The notes beneath the pieces were generated by a model. That model did not search any database and was not told where the DNA came from. It saw nothing but the letters and a program-made list of their open reading frames with translations. 13,355 nt of DNA from Brevundimonas sp. UBA7506 (GTDB taxonomy: Bacteria > Pseudomonadota > Alphaproteobacteria > Caulobacterales > Caulobacteraceae). Shown here piece after piece: positions 1 through 6,347 of the stretch. The DNA lies in contig NZ_DLNQ01000013.1 of NCBI RefSeq assembly GCF_002479495.1, positions 1-13,355 on the forward strand. Reading direction: 5' to 3'. Within the stretch, counting starts at the first letter, position 1; each line of letters opens with the position of its first letter. A program made the position numbers and the translations under genes.

Positions 1-84
1 CGCCGGCCAGTGCGGCGTGAACGCCCCCGGAGGCTCAATCACGTGATCGTCCACGCTCACAAGGATCAGGTCATCGACAGTCAT
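1..84 (-). CDS. Amidohydrolase-family (metal-dependent TIM-barrel) hydrolase, N-terminal fragment
   Basis: Only the first 28 codons lie in the window; the gene continues past base 1. The peptide begins MTVDDLILVSVDDHVIEPPG, the typical opening of the amidohydrolase_2 group. There a beta strand leads into an Asp-x-His segment whose His is normally a metal ligand of the TIM-barrel active site (family knowledge). The ATG at 84-82 is preceded on the minus strand by GAGGAAG at good spacing. The gene diverges from the VOC gene at 267 and shares with it an AT-rich intergenic region with paired TCTAGA sites, so the two are probably co-regulated. Such enzymes often hydrolyse or decarboxylate ring-cleavage or steroid-type intermediates, but the substrate here is unknown. 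With 28 residues seen, the family call is good and the exact function open. Confidence 0.72.
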   Translation of the reverse strand, partial: MTVDDLILVSVDDHVIEPPGAFTPHWPA

Positions 85-167
85 GGGGCTCTTCCTCGTT
101 TCCACGGACGGCTTGGCGCCGCCTCGAATTCGGGCGCCGTCGCATGGACTCGCGCCATTCAGAATTC

Positions 168-203
168 TTTTCTAGAACAAAAATCGCAAAAGTGTCTAGA
201 AAA
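168..203. promoter_or_regulatory. Inverted repeat of TCTAGA sites in a divergent promoter region (candidate operator)
   Basis: TTTTCTAGA (168-176) and its exact reverse complement TCTAGAAAA (195-203) flank an 18-base A-rich spacer. The two TCTAGA centres are 24 bases apart. The block is the AT-rich core of the 182-base gap between the diverging starts at 84 and 267. TCTAGAAC on the plus strand resembles a Caulobacter-type -10 box (GCTANAWC), so the repeat may overlap both divergent promoters. A likely regulator is the IclR-family protein encoded at 694-1527; that link is inference. Confidence 0.5.
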
Positions 204-266
204 TATGACGTACGCCGCCGGACGCGCCGGCGCCCGCGCCCATCGGATATCGCTCAAGGAGACGCC

Positions 267-680
267 ATGATCCGCCGCATGGACCATTTCACCATCGTCA
301 CCGATCGCCTGAACGAGAGCGTGGACTTCTACGGGATGCTGGGACTGGTCCCCGGCCCGCGGCCGGACTTCGGCGTGGGGGGAGCCTGGCTCTACGCCGA
401 CGACCGCCCCGTGCTCCACCTGGTCGAGACCGAACGCATGCCGGACCCGCGGCGCGGCGCGCTCGATCACATGGCCTTCTTCGCCGAGAACTTCATCGCG
501 GCGGCCGAGCGGGCGACGGCCGCCGCCCTGCCCTATCGCGTGATCCGCACGCCGCGGCCCTTCAGCCTGTGGCAGATGTTCCTGTTCGATCCCAACGGCG
601 TAGAGGTGGAACTGGACTTCGCCGCCAACGAGCTTCCGCCGGCCGACTGGAAGGACCACGCCGGTCTCGGCCCGCGGTGA
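267..680 (+). CDS. VOC (glyoxalase/bleomycin-resistance/extradiol dioxygenase fold) protein
   Basis: A 137-aa single VOC-domain protein. It shows the family's beta-alpha-beta-beta-beta layout twice: MDHFTIV at residues 5-11 with His7, LHLVE with His51, LDHMAFF with His68, and the closing FDPNGVEVELDF at 107-118 with Glu113 and Glu115. His7 and a Glu near 115 are the usual metal ligands of the superfamily; His51 and His68 are further candidates. I chose the ATG at 267 because AAGGAG (256-261) sits five bases before it and the fold begins at once; an upstream ATG at 144 would add a basic tail with no homology. It is divergent from the amidohydrolase gene and convergent with the IclR gene, whose stop is 13 bases away. 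It probably acts on a catabolic intermediate (isomerase, lyase or dioxygenase). The sequence does not decide which. Confidence 0.85.
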   Translation: MIRRMDHFTIVTDRLNESVDFYGMLGLVPGPRPDFGVGGAWLYADDRPVLHLVETERMPDPRRGALDHMAFFAENFIAAAERATAAALPYRVIRTPRPFSLWQMFLFDPNGVEVELDFAANELPPADWKDHAGLGPR

Positions 681-693
681 CGCGGGGGACGGC

Positions 694-1527
694 TCAGGTC
701 AGGGCTGACGTCAGCCTGTGGCCGGCGTCACGAAGGGCGACGCCGATCTCCTCCAGCGCCTCGCCCTCGTACTGCCCCTGGAGCATGACGCCGACGATGG
801 TGAAGGCGACCTCGCCGGCCCGATCGAAGACCGGCGCGGCCACAGTCTGGACGCCGCGCGTGAAATAGCCCCGGTCGACGGCCCATCCCCTCGCCTTGGC
901 GGCTTCGACTTCGTCCCAGTAGGCGTCGAACGTCAGCGGCGTCTGCCAGCGCAGGGCGTTGAAGGCCGACTTCAGCTCTTTCCGGCTCCAGCCGAGATAG
1001 GGGGCCATGACGCGGCCGGTCGCGGCCATCAGGACCGGAAGACGCTGGCCCTCGGCCATTTCAATACGCACATTGGCGGGACTGGGCACGCCCTTGATCA
1101 GGACGATCTTGTCGACGCCCAGCCGCTTCCACAGCGTCACGGTGATATTGTAGCGGTCCGCCAGATCCCGCATCTGGGGCGTCGCCGCCGCGATGCGCTG
1201 CCCCTCGGTCAGCAGGTTCCCGACCAGGGTGGTGAGACCCACGCCGACCGAATAGGTCTTGGCGACGGGATCGAACTCCACGACCTCTTCCATCACCAGG
1301 GTGCGTAGGATGTTGAAGCAGGTGCTGGCGTTCAGGCCCAGGCTACGCGAAATGGTCACCGACCGGGTGGGGCCGCCCGCCTCGACCAGGAATTTCAGGA
1401 TCCGGATCGCATTGGCCGCCGGCTTGACGAAGACCATCTTCTCGGAGACGTCATTGGTCGCGGCTGCGGCGTCGGCCTGTCCCTCGACGTCGTCGTGCTT
1501 GCTTTTTCCTGCGGCTGATCGCGCCAT
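694..1527 (-). CDS. IclR-family transcriptional regulator
   Basis: A 277-aa protein with an IclR winged helix-turn-helix at about residues 33-95 (KPAANAIRILKFLVEAGGPT, then TISRSLGLNASTCFNILRTL as recognition region) and a C-terminal effector-binding domain at about 110-275 (GRVMAPYLGW, RGWAVDRGYFTRGV, VAAPVFD). Length is near the family norm once a short low-complexity N-terminal tail is allowed for. I prefer the ATG at 1527, with GGGG six bases upstream; a GTG at 1566 would add 13 residues but has its SD only two bases away. It is the last gene on the minus strand of the catabolic cluster. IclR proteins often control adjacent aromatic or xenobiotic degradation genes, so it is the natural regulator of the divergent promoter near 168-203 and perhaps of the reductase pair. 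That target assignment is inference. Confidence 0.9.
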   Translation of the reverse strand: MARSAAGKSKHDDVEGQADAAAATNDVSEKMVFVKPAANAIRILKFLVEAGGPTRSVTISRSLGLNASTCFNILRTLVMEEVVEFDPVAKTYSVGVGLTTLVGNLLTEGQRIAAATPQMRDLADRYNITVTLWKRLGVDKIVLIKGVPSPANVRIEMAEGQRLPVLMAATGRVMAPYLGWSRKELKSAFNALRWQTPLTFDAYWDEVEAAKARGWAVDRGYFTRGVQTVAAPVFDRAGEVAFTIVGVMLQGQYEGEALEEIGVALRDAGHRLTSALT

Positions 1528-1601
1528 GCGCACCCCGTTGAATCTTGCGGCCCCGGCCGCGATCACGGCCTCTGATTAGCAGGCATTGAGCTTGAAGCGA
1601 A

Positions 1602-1619
1602 ACGGGGAAACCGCCCCGT
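1602..1619 (-). terminator. Possible weak intrinsic terminator between the oxidoreductase and iclR-type genes
   Basis: ACGGGG and CCCCGT form a perfect six-base stem with a six-base loop. On the minus strand it is followed by TTCGCTTC, only moderately T-rich. It lies 48 bases past the stop of the QorB-like gene and about 75 bases before the regulator's start. It could attenuate read-through; no strong U-tract is present. Confidence 0.3.
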
Positions 1620-1667
1620 ACGCCCTGCGCCCCGCTGACCGGATCGGCCACCGTCCGGCCCGTCGGC

Positions 1668-2528
1668 TCAGGCGGACGCCCCCTGGTCAGCAAAGGCCTT
1701 TGTCAGGACCGCTTCGAGCGATTGCGGCGCCCGCCCCGACAGGTTTTCGATATCGCCCGTGACGATGTCGAATCCTCCAGCGACGAACCCCTGACGGATG
1801 GAAAGGACCACCTCGACGACATGGGGCGGCAGCCTCGCAGCCAGGAATTGGGCCCGCAGGTCCTCGACGGGCATGACCACATGGTTCAGCGCCTTTCCGG
1901 ACAGCCTCGCGACCAGATCGGCGCGCCCGGCGCCCGTCCAGGTCCGCGGTCCTGTTCCTGTATAGACCGCGCCCTCATGTCCCTCCCCGGCCAGGAGCCC
2001 GGCGGCCGCGGCGGCGAGGTCCGCGCGGGAGACGAAGGCGACCCGGTTCTCTCCCAGTCCGACCAGCGCGCCCTGGGCCAGGGCGGCCTTCGCCTCGTCC
2101 GCGAAGGACTCGGCGTAGTAGTTCATGCGCAGGACGCTCCAGCGCGGCGCCGTGCGCATCAGATGTTGTTCCGCGGCGAAGTAGGACGCCCAGACGTCGG
2201 GCTCCGGCCGCGCCCTCGCGCCGGCCGACGACATGAAGACCACATGGGGCACGCCGGCCCGACGGGCGGCGTCAATGGCCGCCAGATTCTGCCGGGTGCG
2301 CTGTCCCGGCGCCAGGGCGACGGTCGGGATGATCAGCAGACGATCCAGGCCGGCGTAAGCGGCGTCCAGACTTTCAGCCTGGTCATAGTCGCCGAAACGG
2401 GTCTCATGCCCCGCCGTCATCTTCGGCGTGCGCGTGATCCCCACGACCTCCACGCCCGGACGAAGGCCCAGATGCGCCACCACCCCGGCCCCAAGCTTTC
2501 CGCTCGCCCCGCTTACGCCGATCTTCAT
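1668..2528 (-). CDS. NmrA-like / QorB-type NAD(P)-binding oxidoreductase (atypical SDR)
   Basis: A 286-aa protein starting with a Rossmann nucleotide-binding loop, GASGKLG at residues 7-13 (GxxGxxG pattern). Later blocks match what I remember of E. coli quinone oxidoreductase 2 (QorB/YtfG): RMNYYAESF, SRADLAAAAAG and GHEGAVYTGTG, at equivalent positions and in the same order. The expected activity is NAD(P)H-dependent quinone or enone reduction, or NADPH sensing as in NmrA. A classical SDR YxxxK motif is not evident, as expected for this subgroup. The ATG at 2528 is preceded by GGGGAG at eight bases and begins directly with the first beta strand; an upstream in-frame extension to 2828 overlaps the reductase gene and is rejected. 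It lies 44 bases after the reductase stop, so the two probably share one transcript. Confidence 0.85.
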   Translation of the reverse strand: MKIGVSGASGKLGAGVVAHLGLRPGVEVVGITRTPKMTAGHETRFGDYDQAESLDAAYAGLDRLLIIPTVALAPGQRTRQNLAAIDAARRAGVPHVVFMSSAGARARPEPDVWASYFAAEQHLMRTAPRWSVLRMNYYAESFADEAKAALAQGALVGLGENRVAFVSRADLAAAAAGLLAGEGHEGAVYTGTGPRTWTGAGRADLVARLSGKALNHVVMPVEDLRAQFLAARLPPHVVEVVLSIRQGFVAGGFDIVTGDIENLSGRAPQSLEAVLTKAFADQGASA

Positions 2529-2572
2529 CGCTCGTTCTCCCCGGTTCCGATCCTGTCCGACCGCCTGCGGCG

Positions 2573-3781
2573 TCAGACCTCCTTCATGGGAATGGTCACG
2601 TCCGCGAGACGCACGGGATCGACCTCGCGCCGCGACGCCAGCCATTGTCGACCGGCCATGAATTCCGGCGGGGCGTTGACCGCCTCGACCGCCTGGACCC
2701 GCCCCCCGCAGAGGTGGAAGACCGCAAACTTGCGACCCGCCGGATCTCCGCGCGTGACGACCTGATCCACATCGAACGGCAGGCCGGCGATCTGCAGCTT
2801 GAGGTCGTACTGATCGGACCAGAACCATGGGGTGTCCGGCCTGGGTTCGGGTTGGCCGCTGATCGCCGCCGCAGCCTGGCGCGCCTGCTCGAGCGCATTG
2901 GGCACGCTTTCGAGGCGAAGGCTCCGTCCATAGAGCGGCATCGGCCTGTGCGTGAGATCGCCGACGGCGAAGATGTCCGGATCCGAGGTGCGCGCCTGGG
3001 CATCGACGACGACGCCGTTATCGCAGATCAGCCTGGCCTCCCGCGCCAGATCGTCATTGGGAATCGCCCCGATCCCCACCAGGACCGCGTCGCAATGCAG
3101 CATCCCGCCGTTCGCCAGCCGAACGCCCGAAACATGGCCGTCCAGCCCCTCGAAGCCCTGGATCTCGACCCCGAAGTGGAACCGCACGCCCTGCGCCTCG
3201 TGTTCCGCGCGAAAGAAGTCGGACAGGACCGGACCGGCGACGCGGGCCAGAAGGCGGTCCTCGCGCTCCAGGACATCGACGTCGGCGCCGAGTTTGCGCG
3301 CCGAGGCTGCAACCTCAAGACCGACATAGCCGCCGCCGATGACGGCCAGACGGAAACCGGGCTTGAAATAGGCCTTGATCCTCTCGGCGTCGTCGATCGT
3401 TCTGAGCTCAAGAAAGCCGTTCAATTCACTCCCCGGAAGGACCAGACGACGCGCCCGTGCGCCCGTGGCGAGCACCAGGGTGTCGTAGGCGAGGGTTTCG
3501 TCCGAAGAGAGGGTCAGGGTTTTGGCGGCGCGGTCGATCTGGACCACGCGCGTGGAGGTTCGCAGACCAATACCGACCTCCGCATACCAGTCGCGAGGCC
3601 GCAACAGCAGCCCGTCCTCGGCAAGCTCGCCCTTCAACCACCCCTTGGACAGGGGCGGACGCTGGTAGGGCGGATGCGGCTCCTCGCCGATCAGGGTGAT
3701 GGGCTCGGCATAGCCGTTCTGGCGCAGCATGGCCGCGACGCTTCCCCCGGCGTGGCCTGCCCCGATGATGATTGCGCTCAC
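2573..3781 (-). CDS. FAD-dependent ferredoxin/rubredoxin reductase (oxygenase-coupled type)
   Basis: A 402-aa two-dinucleotide flavoprotein. The N-terminal FAD site is IIIGAGHAGGS (residues 4-14), followed by the family's YQRPPLSK (39-46). The NAD(H) site is VIGGGYVGLEVA (147-158), the second FAD contact FAVGD (271-275), and the C-terminal reductase domain carries WFWSDQYDLKLQIAG (319-333). Length and motif order fit the group of CamA, ThcD and RhlC-like reductases, which pass electrons from NAD(P)H to a [2Fe-2S] ferredoxin feeding a P450 or ring-hydroxylating oxygenase. Neither partner is in this window. The start is a GTG (3781-3779), where the first beta strand begins; the upstream GGGA is a modest ribosome site. 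It heads the minus-strand pair with the QorB-like gene. Confidence 0.93.
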   Translation of the reverse strand: MSAIIIGAGHAGGSVAAMLRQNGYAEPITLIGEEPHPPYQRPPLSKGWLKGELAEDGLLLRPRDWYAEVGIGLRTSTRVVQIDRAAKTLTLSSDETLAYDTLVLATGARARRLVLPGSELNGFLELRTIDDAERIKAYFKPGFRLAVIGGGYVGLEVAASARKLGADVDVLEREDRLLARVAGPVLSDFFRAEHEAQGVRFHFGVEIQGFEGLDGHVSGVRLANGGMLHCDAVLVGIGAIPNDDLAREARLICDNGVVVDAQARTSDPDIFAVGDLTHRPMPLYGRSLRLESVPNALEQARQAAAAISGQPEPRPDTPWFWSDQYDLKLQIAGLPFDVDQVVTRGDPAGRKFAVFHLCGGRVQAVEAVNAPPEFMAGRQWLASRREVDPVRLADVTIPMKEV

Positions 3782-3835
3782 TTTGATCCCGTCCCTCTAG
3801 CCGACCTCCAGAACCCCGAACGCCGAAGGCTATCT

Positions 3836-3880
3836 ACATGAAGAATTTGATTGTGATTTGAGAATTGAAAATCGTCTAGC
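3836..3880 (-). promoter_or_regulatory. AT-rich upstream region of the reductase gene, probable promoter
   Basis: This is an AT-rich island in otherwise GC-rich DNA, 55-100 bases before the GTG start of the reductase. Reading the minus strand, GCTAGAC (3880-3874) resembles a Caulobacter-type -10 box, and a second GGCTAGAG lies near 3802-3795. No convincing -35 is visible. CTAG is rare in such genomes, and both sites share the CTAGA half-site of the divergent operator at 168-203, so a common regulator is possible. Confidence 0.3.
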
Positions 3881-4065
3881 CCAGAAGTGCTGGGGCGTGC
3901 GCCAGGATGCTTTTCGCGACGCCCCGGTTTCCAGGCCGGCGTCGCCGTCGGAATCCTCCTCCCCGGCTCGACGCCCAAGGCTTTCGCGCGCACGGCAGCG
4001 ACGCCGATCTCCGCCGGGAAAGCGGGCTTGAGCGACCGCCATTCACCAGGCTTCCGTCGGCGACC

Positions 4066-4347
4066 TCAGTCCGCCCGCGCGTCCGGCGCCGTCGGGTTCC
4101 GCGAAGACGCGCGCACAAAGCGAACGCGTTCGGCCTTCAGGTGCGGCTCGGGGACATATCCCGACTGGGCGAACGCCCGCTGCTGCGGCAGGGCCGAAAG
4201 CGTATCCTCGGCCCGCCACCATTTCGGGTCGCACGACGCCTTCGGCAGAAGTCCGCCCACGATGCGCTCGATATCGCGAAAGCTCAGCTCGACTTCCGCC
4301 GCCTTCTGGCGCCGCAGGTAGCGAGCAAGAGGCTCATACTTCGCCAT
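4066..4347 (-). CDS. DUF7662-like small protein
   Basis: A 93-aa protein opening MAKYEPLARYLRRQ, then LSFRDIERIVGGLLP (21-35), PKWWRAED and AFAQSGYVPEPHLKAERVRF. This follows the pattern I recall for DUF7662 domains: a KY-PL-YL start, an LSF-IE segment, a paired Trp, then an aromatic-Gly turn and V-F-R ending. The usual SHxQA-AW part is altered here. The function of the domain is not established; it may be nucleic-acid related, but that is a guess. The ATG at 4347 begins the domain directly; no strong Shine-Dalgarno is seen (GGGAAC about 12 bases upstream). It stands alone between two stretches without genes, downstream of the AlpA-type gene, and is probably cargo or a remnant of the mobile region. 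The last dozen residues (NPTAPDARAD) lie beyond the domain. Confidence 0.65.
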   Translation of the reverse strand: MAKYEPLARYLRRQKAAEVELSFRDIERIVGGLLPKASCDPKWWRAEDTLSALPQQRAFAQSGYVPEPHLKAERVRFVRASSRNPTAPDARAD

Positions 4348-4736
4348 GTCGGCCCGTTCCCATTCTCCCGGCGTCGCTGCGATCGACCTGCCGAAAACAA
4401 GCGGCGGTCCATACCGGACGCCGTCCCTGGCGAAAAGACCGCACGGCGCCTCCCCGCCTTCGCCCGAAAGGAAAGCGACCCGACCTCCGCCGCAAAGGGG
4501 GGCAGTGGGCGGGAACGGCCGGATCGCTCCTCGCCGAAGCAGAGGAAGCCACTCAACTCTGCAATGCCGCCAAGGTTCCGTTGCTGCCCCTGCCCGTCAT
4601 CCAGGGCGGACGCCATGAAGACGTCCGGGATACGAAGAGCCGTCCGTGAGGCTGCCATGGACCACGGCTGTGATCCGCGTCGGCGCCGACCCTCCGAAGT
4701 CACGGACCTGGCTGCGCGCCCGACCGCCACGATTGA
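4348..4736. other. 389-base stretch without a supportable gene
   Basis: Long open frames exist on both strands, as expected at this GC content, but their translations are Arg/Pro-rich and match no family I know. The stretch follows the AlpA-type gene stop and precedes the DUF7662-like start, both on the minus strand. It may be a 5' leader or decayed sequence of the mobile region. I see no terminator, RNA gene or clear repeat in it. Confidence 0.5.
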
Positions 4737-5177
4737 CTAGAAGCCGAAGTCGATCTGATCGACGTGGACTCCGCGCGCTCTACGCCTGCGCCCATGCGAC
4801 TTGGATAGCGGTTCGGCTGGCGACCTGGGCGGCGCCCTCACCGTCGCAGCCACGCCGTCCTGCGCGTTGGAGATGGCCGGCGGCTGGTTCGCCGGACGCA
4901 TCAGCGCCTTTTGGGGCATGCCCGGCAGCCGGGGCTTCATGGGCGGAGAAAGAGGCTTTGCGGCGCTGCGCGCGCCCTTCCATGCCGTGAGTTCGCTTTC
5001 CCACCACCCGACCCGGCCTGGAGACAGCGACACAGGCGCCGGAAAATCTCCGGTCTGCTGCATCCGCCACGCGGTCGTTCGGCTGATGCCCGCAATGTCA
5101 TGGACCCGGCCCCATGGGAGCAGACGGTCCTCGGATCCCCCCGTTTCAACGGGACTCCGCGTGGATGGAGCGGTCAT
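4737..5177 (-). CDS. AlpA-family helix-turn-helix regulator / excisionase-like protein
   Basis: A 146-aa protein. Residues 18-70 are an AlpA/MerR-like winged helix: RLLPWGRVHDIAGISRTTAW, then RMQQTGDFPAPVSLSPGRVG, ending WWESELTAWKGAR. The turn between ISRTTAWRM and FPAPVSL, with the closing W-x-x-x-E-x-x-x-W, is typical of phage and ICE regulators that switch on integrase or excision genes. The tail from residue 75 is Pro/Ala/Arg-rich and low in complexity. A strong Shine-Dalgarno, GGAGGT (5189-5184), lies six bases before the ATG. The ATG overlaps the preceding gene's stop as ATGA, so it is translationally coupled to the 63-aa protein. In a live element the regulated integrase would be near, but none is seen. 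AlpA-type function is by fold; targets are unknown. Confidence 0.83.
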   Translation of the reverse strand: MTAPSTRSPVETGGSEDRLLPWGRVHDIAGISRTTAWRMQQTGDFPAPVSLSPGRVGWWESELTAWKGARSAAKPLSPPMKPRLPGMPQKALMRPANQPPAISNAQDGVAATVRAPPRSPAEPLSKSHGRRRRARGVHVDQIDFGF

Positions 5178-5365
5178 GGCGTCACCTCCAGCTGTTGATC
5201 GACCTCGCCGACGAAAGCCTCATGGAGAAGTCGGGCGTCATGCTCTGCATCCAGGCTGTCTCGTCCTGCCCATGCCTTGATCACCGTCTTCAGCGCGAAG
5301 CTCGTCGCGGGATCCGCGAGCAATCCCGGCAACGTCGGGCGATCCGGGTCGCCATTCTCACCCAC
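5174..5365 (-). CDS. 63-aa protein of the element operon, function unknown
   Basis: Not recognised as a named family. The 63-aa product has a short polar start, then LPGLLADPATSFALKTVIKA (12-31), AWAGRDSLDAEHDARLLHEA (31-50) and FVGEVDQQLEV. It is probably all-helical and acidic, with no cysteines or membrane segment. I chose the GTG at 5365 because GAGGAG sits eight bases upstream and the gene then overlaps the preceding HTH gene by eight bases; the frame extends upstream to 5575, but there it is Arg/Pro-rich and overlaps the HTH gene fully, so that part is a shadow. Its stop forms ATGA with the AlpA start. Similar-looking ADPATSFxLK segments exist, as I recall, in small genes of alphaproteobacterial integrative elements; this is memory only. 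A role in transfer or element control is a guess. Confidence 0.62.
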   Translation of the reverse strand: MGENGDPDRPTLPGLLADPATSFALKTVIKAWAGRDSLDAEHDARLLHEAFVGEVDQQLEVTP

Positions 5366-5639
5366 GACCCCGGCTCCTCGCCGCCGGCGGCGCCCCCGTC
5401 CGCACCTCGGTGATCTGGGCCTTGGCCCAGGACCGGAGCAGTCCGCGCGGGTAGTAGGGCCTGGAGCGGATATGGCGGCACGGCGGCCCGTTGGACGCCG
5501 TCGACCAGAGGCGCGCCAGGGTCGCGGGTTTGAGCCGGACGCCCAGCAACGCCAGAAAGGCCGAGGCTTCCGCACGGGTCAGCAGATCGTCCTCACCAGG
5601 CGACGCTGCGGATTCCAGGCTCGAGACATCGGGGATCAT
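5358..5639 (-). CDS. Small helix-turn-helix DNA-binding protein
   Basis: A 93-aa protein with an excisionase-like or helix_turn_helix domain at about residues 18-75: DLLTRAEASAFLALLGVRLK, then PATLARLWSTASNGPPCRHI, then RSRPYYPRGLLRSWAKAQI. The order LTRAEAS-FL, xPxTLARL, GPP-R, R-xYY-xxxLL-WA is that of small HTH proteins common beside AlpA genes in integrative elements. The tail is Arg-rich. The ATG at 5639 is strongly supported: it overlaps the upstream RadC-like stop as ATGA, with GAGGGG upstream; an in-frame GTG at 5663 would add only eight residues. Its stop overlaps the next gene by eight bases. It probably co-regulates the element with the AlpA-type protein. Confidence 0.78.
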   Translation of the reverse strand: MIPDVSSLESAASPGEDDLLTRAEASAFLALLGVRLKPATLARLWSTASNGPPCRHIRSRPYYPRGLLRSWAKAQITEVRTGAPPAARSRGRG

Positions 5640-6235
5640 GACGTCGCCCCCTCTGACCGGCACTGGCGCGAGTTCGTGATTGATCGACCCGCGCTCAGCG
5701 CGAGGTAGCAGTCGATGACGGCTGCGACATAGGCGCGGGTTTCGGCGATATCGGGCACGCGCCCCAGTCGCGCCACGCGGCCAGGTCCGGAATTATAGAC
5801 GGGGGCGTGATCTACGGTTCCATCGGCCCTCATCTCCTCGCGGAGGAGGATGTTGCGCTTGTCGAGGTAGAGGGTGCGAAACTGTTCGCGCGGCGCATGG
5901 GCCAGGGCGGCGCGAAGATAGGCGGTCAGGGAGGTCCAGGACGACAGGACCGGCCGCTGACAGGCCTCCGCCCGGACCATGGCCATCGCCAGCGCCCGGA
6001 CAAGGCCGAGATCAGCGACTGCGCCTTTTGAAAGCCCCTGGCGACGCAGGGCCGCCTCATCGGCCCCCGCGACCCCGGCCAGCCCTCCAAAGGCGTCGAT
6101 CAGGTCCGCAGCGGCGACCCGGCCGGCGGACGAGGTCAGGGTTCGCCCGAACAGGGCGGTGAGCAGGTCGATATCGGCGTCTTTCGTCGGGTTGGACGAC
6201 AAGGACGGGCGGAGAGCGGAAACGGATGGCGACAC
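5636..6235 (-). CDS. RadC-like protein lacking the JAMM metal-binding motif (degenerate or truncated)
   Basis: A 199-aa protein. Residues 17-95 match the N-terminal helical/HhH-like UPF0758 part of RadC (DIDLLTALFGRTL, DLIDAFGGLAGVAGADEAAL). Residues 96-147 match the start of the JAB/MPN domain (PREQFRTLYLDKRNILLREE, then GTVDHAPVY). A normal RadC continues with about 33 residues carrying HNHPSGDPTPS before a segment like RADI-TR; here VY is followed by NSGPGRVARLGRVPDIAETR, and no HNHPSG appears in this or the other minus-strand frames. The catalytic site is therefore absent. The start is uncertain: I prefer GTG at 6235, with AGGAG six bases upstream. An ATG at 6349 would overlap the divergent SNase-like gene and add an Arg-rich tail. 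Its stop overlaps the HTH gene as ATGA. RadC's biochemical role is unsettled; mobile-element copies are common. Confidence 0.75.
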   Translation of the reverse strand: MSPSVSALRPSLSSNPTKDADIDLLTALFGRTLTSSAGRVAAADLIDAFGGLAGVAGADEAALRRQGLSKGAVADLGLVRALAMAMVRAEACQRPVLSSWTSLTAYLRAALAHAPREQFRTLYLDKRNILLREEMRADGTVDHAPVYNSGPGRVARLGRVPDIAETRAYVAAVIDCYLALSAGRSITNSRQCRSEGATS

Positions 6236-6347
6236 GGCAGGCTCCTGGGCAGCGCGCTCCCGATCGGAGCACCCCAGTCCGCCCTTCCTTTCCCTCCGGC
6301 CAGGCTTGCTCACGGAACCTAAACCTGGCGGCGCTAGGCTCCTGTCC

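Noticed and set aside
703..716. Perfect 14-base palindrome GGCTGACGTCAGCC near the convergent VOC/iclR-type gene ends, as a bidirectional terminator or operator.
   Set aside because: It lies inside the last codons of the regulator gene, has no U-tract on either side and is easily produced by codon use at this GC content.
2645..3841. 398-aa plus-strand frame opposite the ferredoxin reductase gene.
   Set aside because: It is an antisense shadow of a clearly recognised flavoprotein gene.
4509..4649. Plus-strand segment reading LLAEAEEATQLCNAAKVPLL, which looks protein-like.
   Set aside because: No start codon with a ribosome site; upstream of it the same frame is Arg/Pro-rich and there is no family match. 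Probably chance.
4284..4730. 148-aa minus-strand frame (GTG start) between the AlpA-type and DUF7662-like genes.
   Set aside because: No recognisable domain, Arg-rich composition, no convincing ribosome site, and it overlaps the start of the DUF7662-like gene in another frame.
3907..4740. 277-aa plus-strand open frame across the gene-poor stretch.
   Set aside because: The translation is extremely Arg/Pro-rich, matches no family and runs antisense to the better supported DUF7662-like gene.
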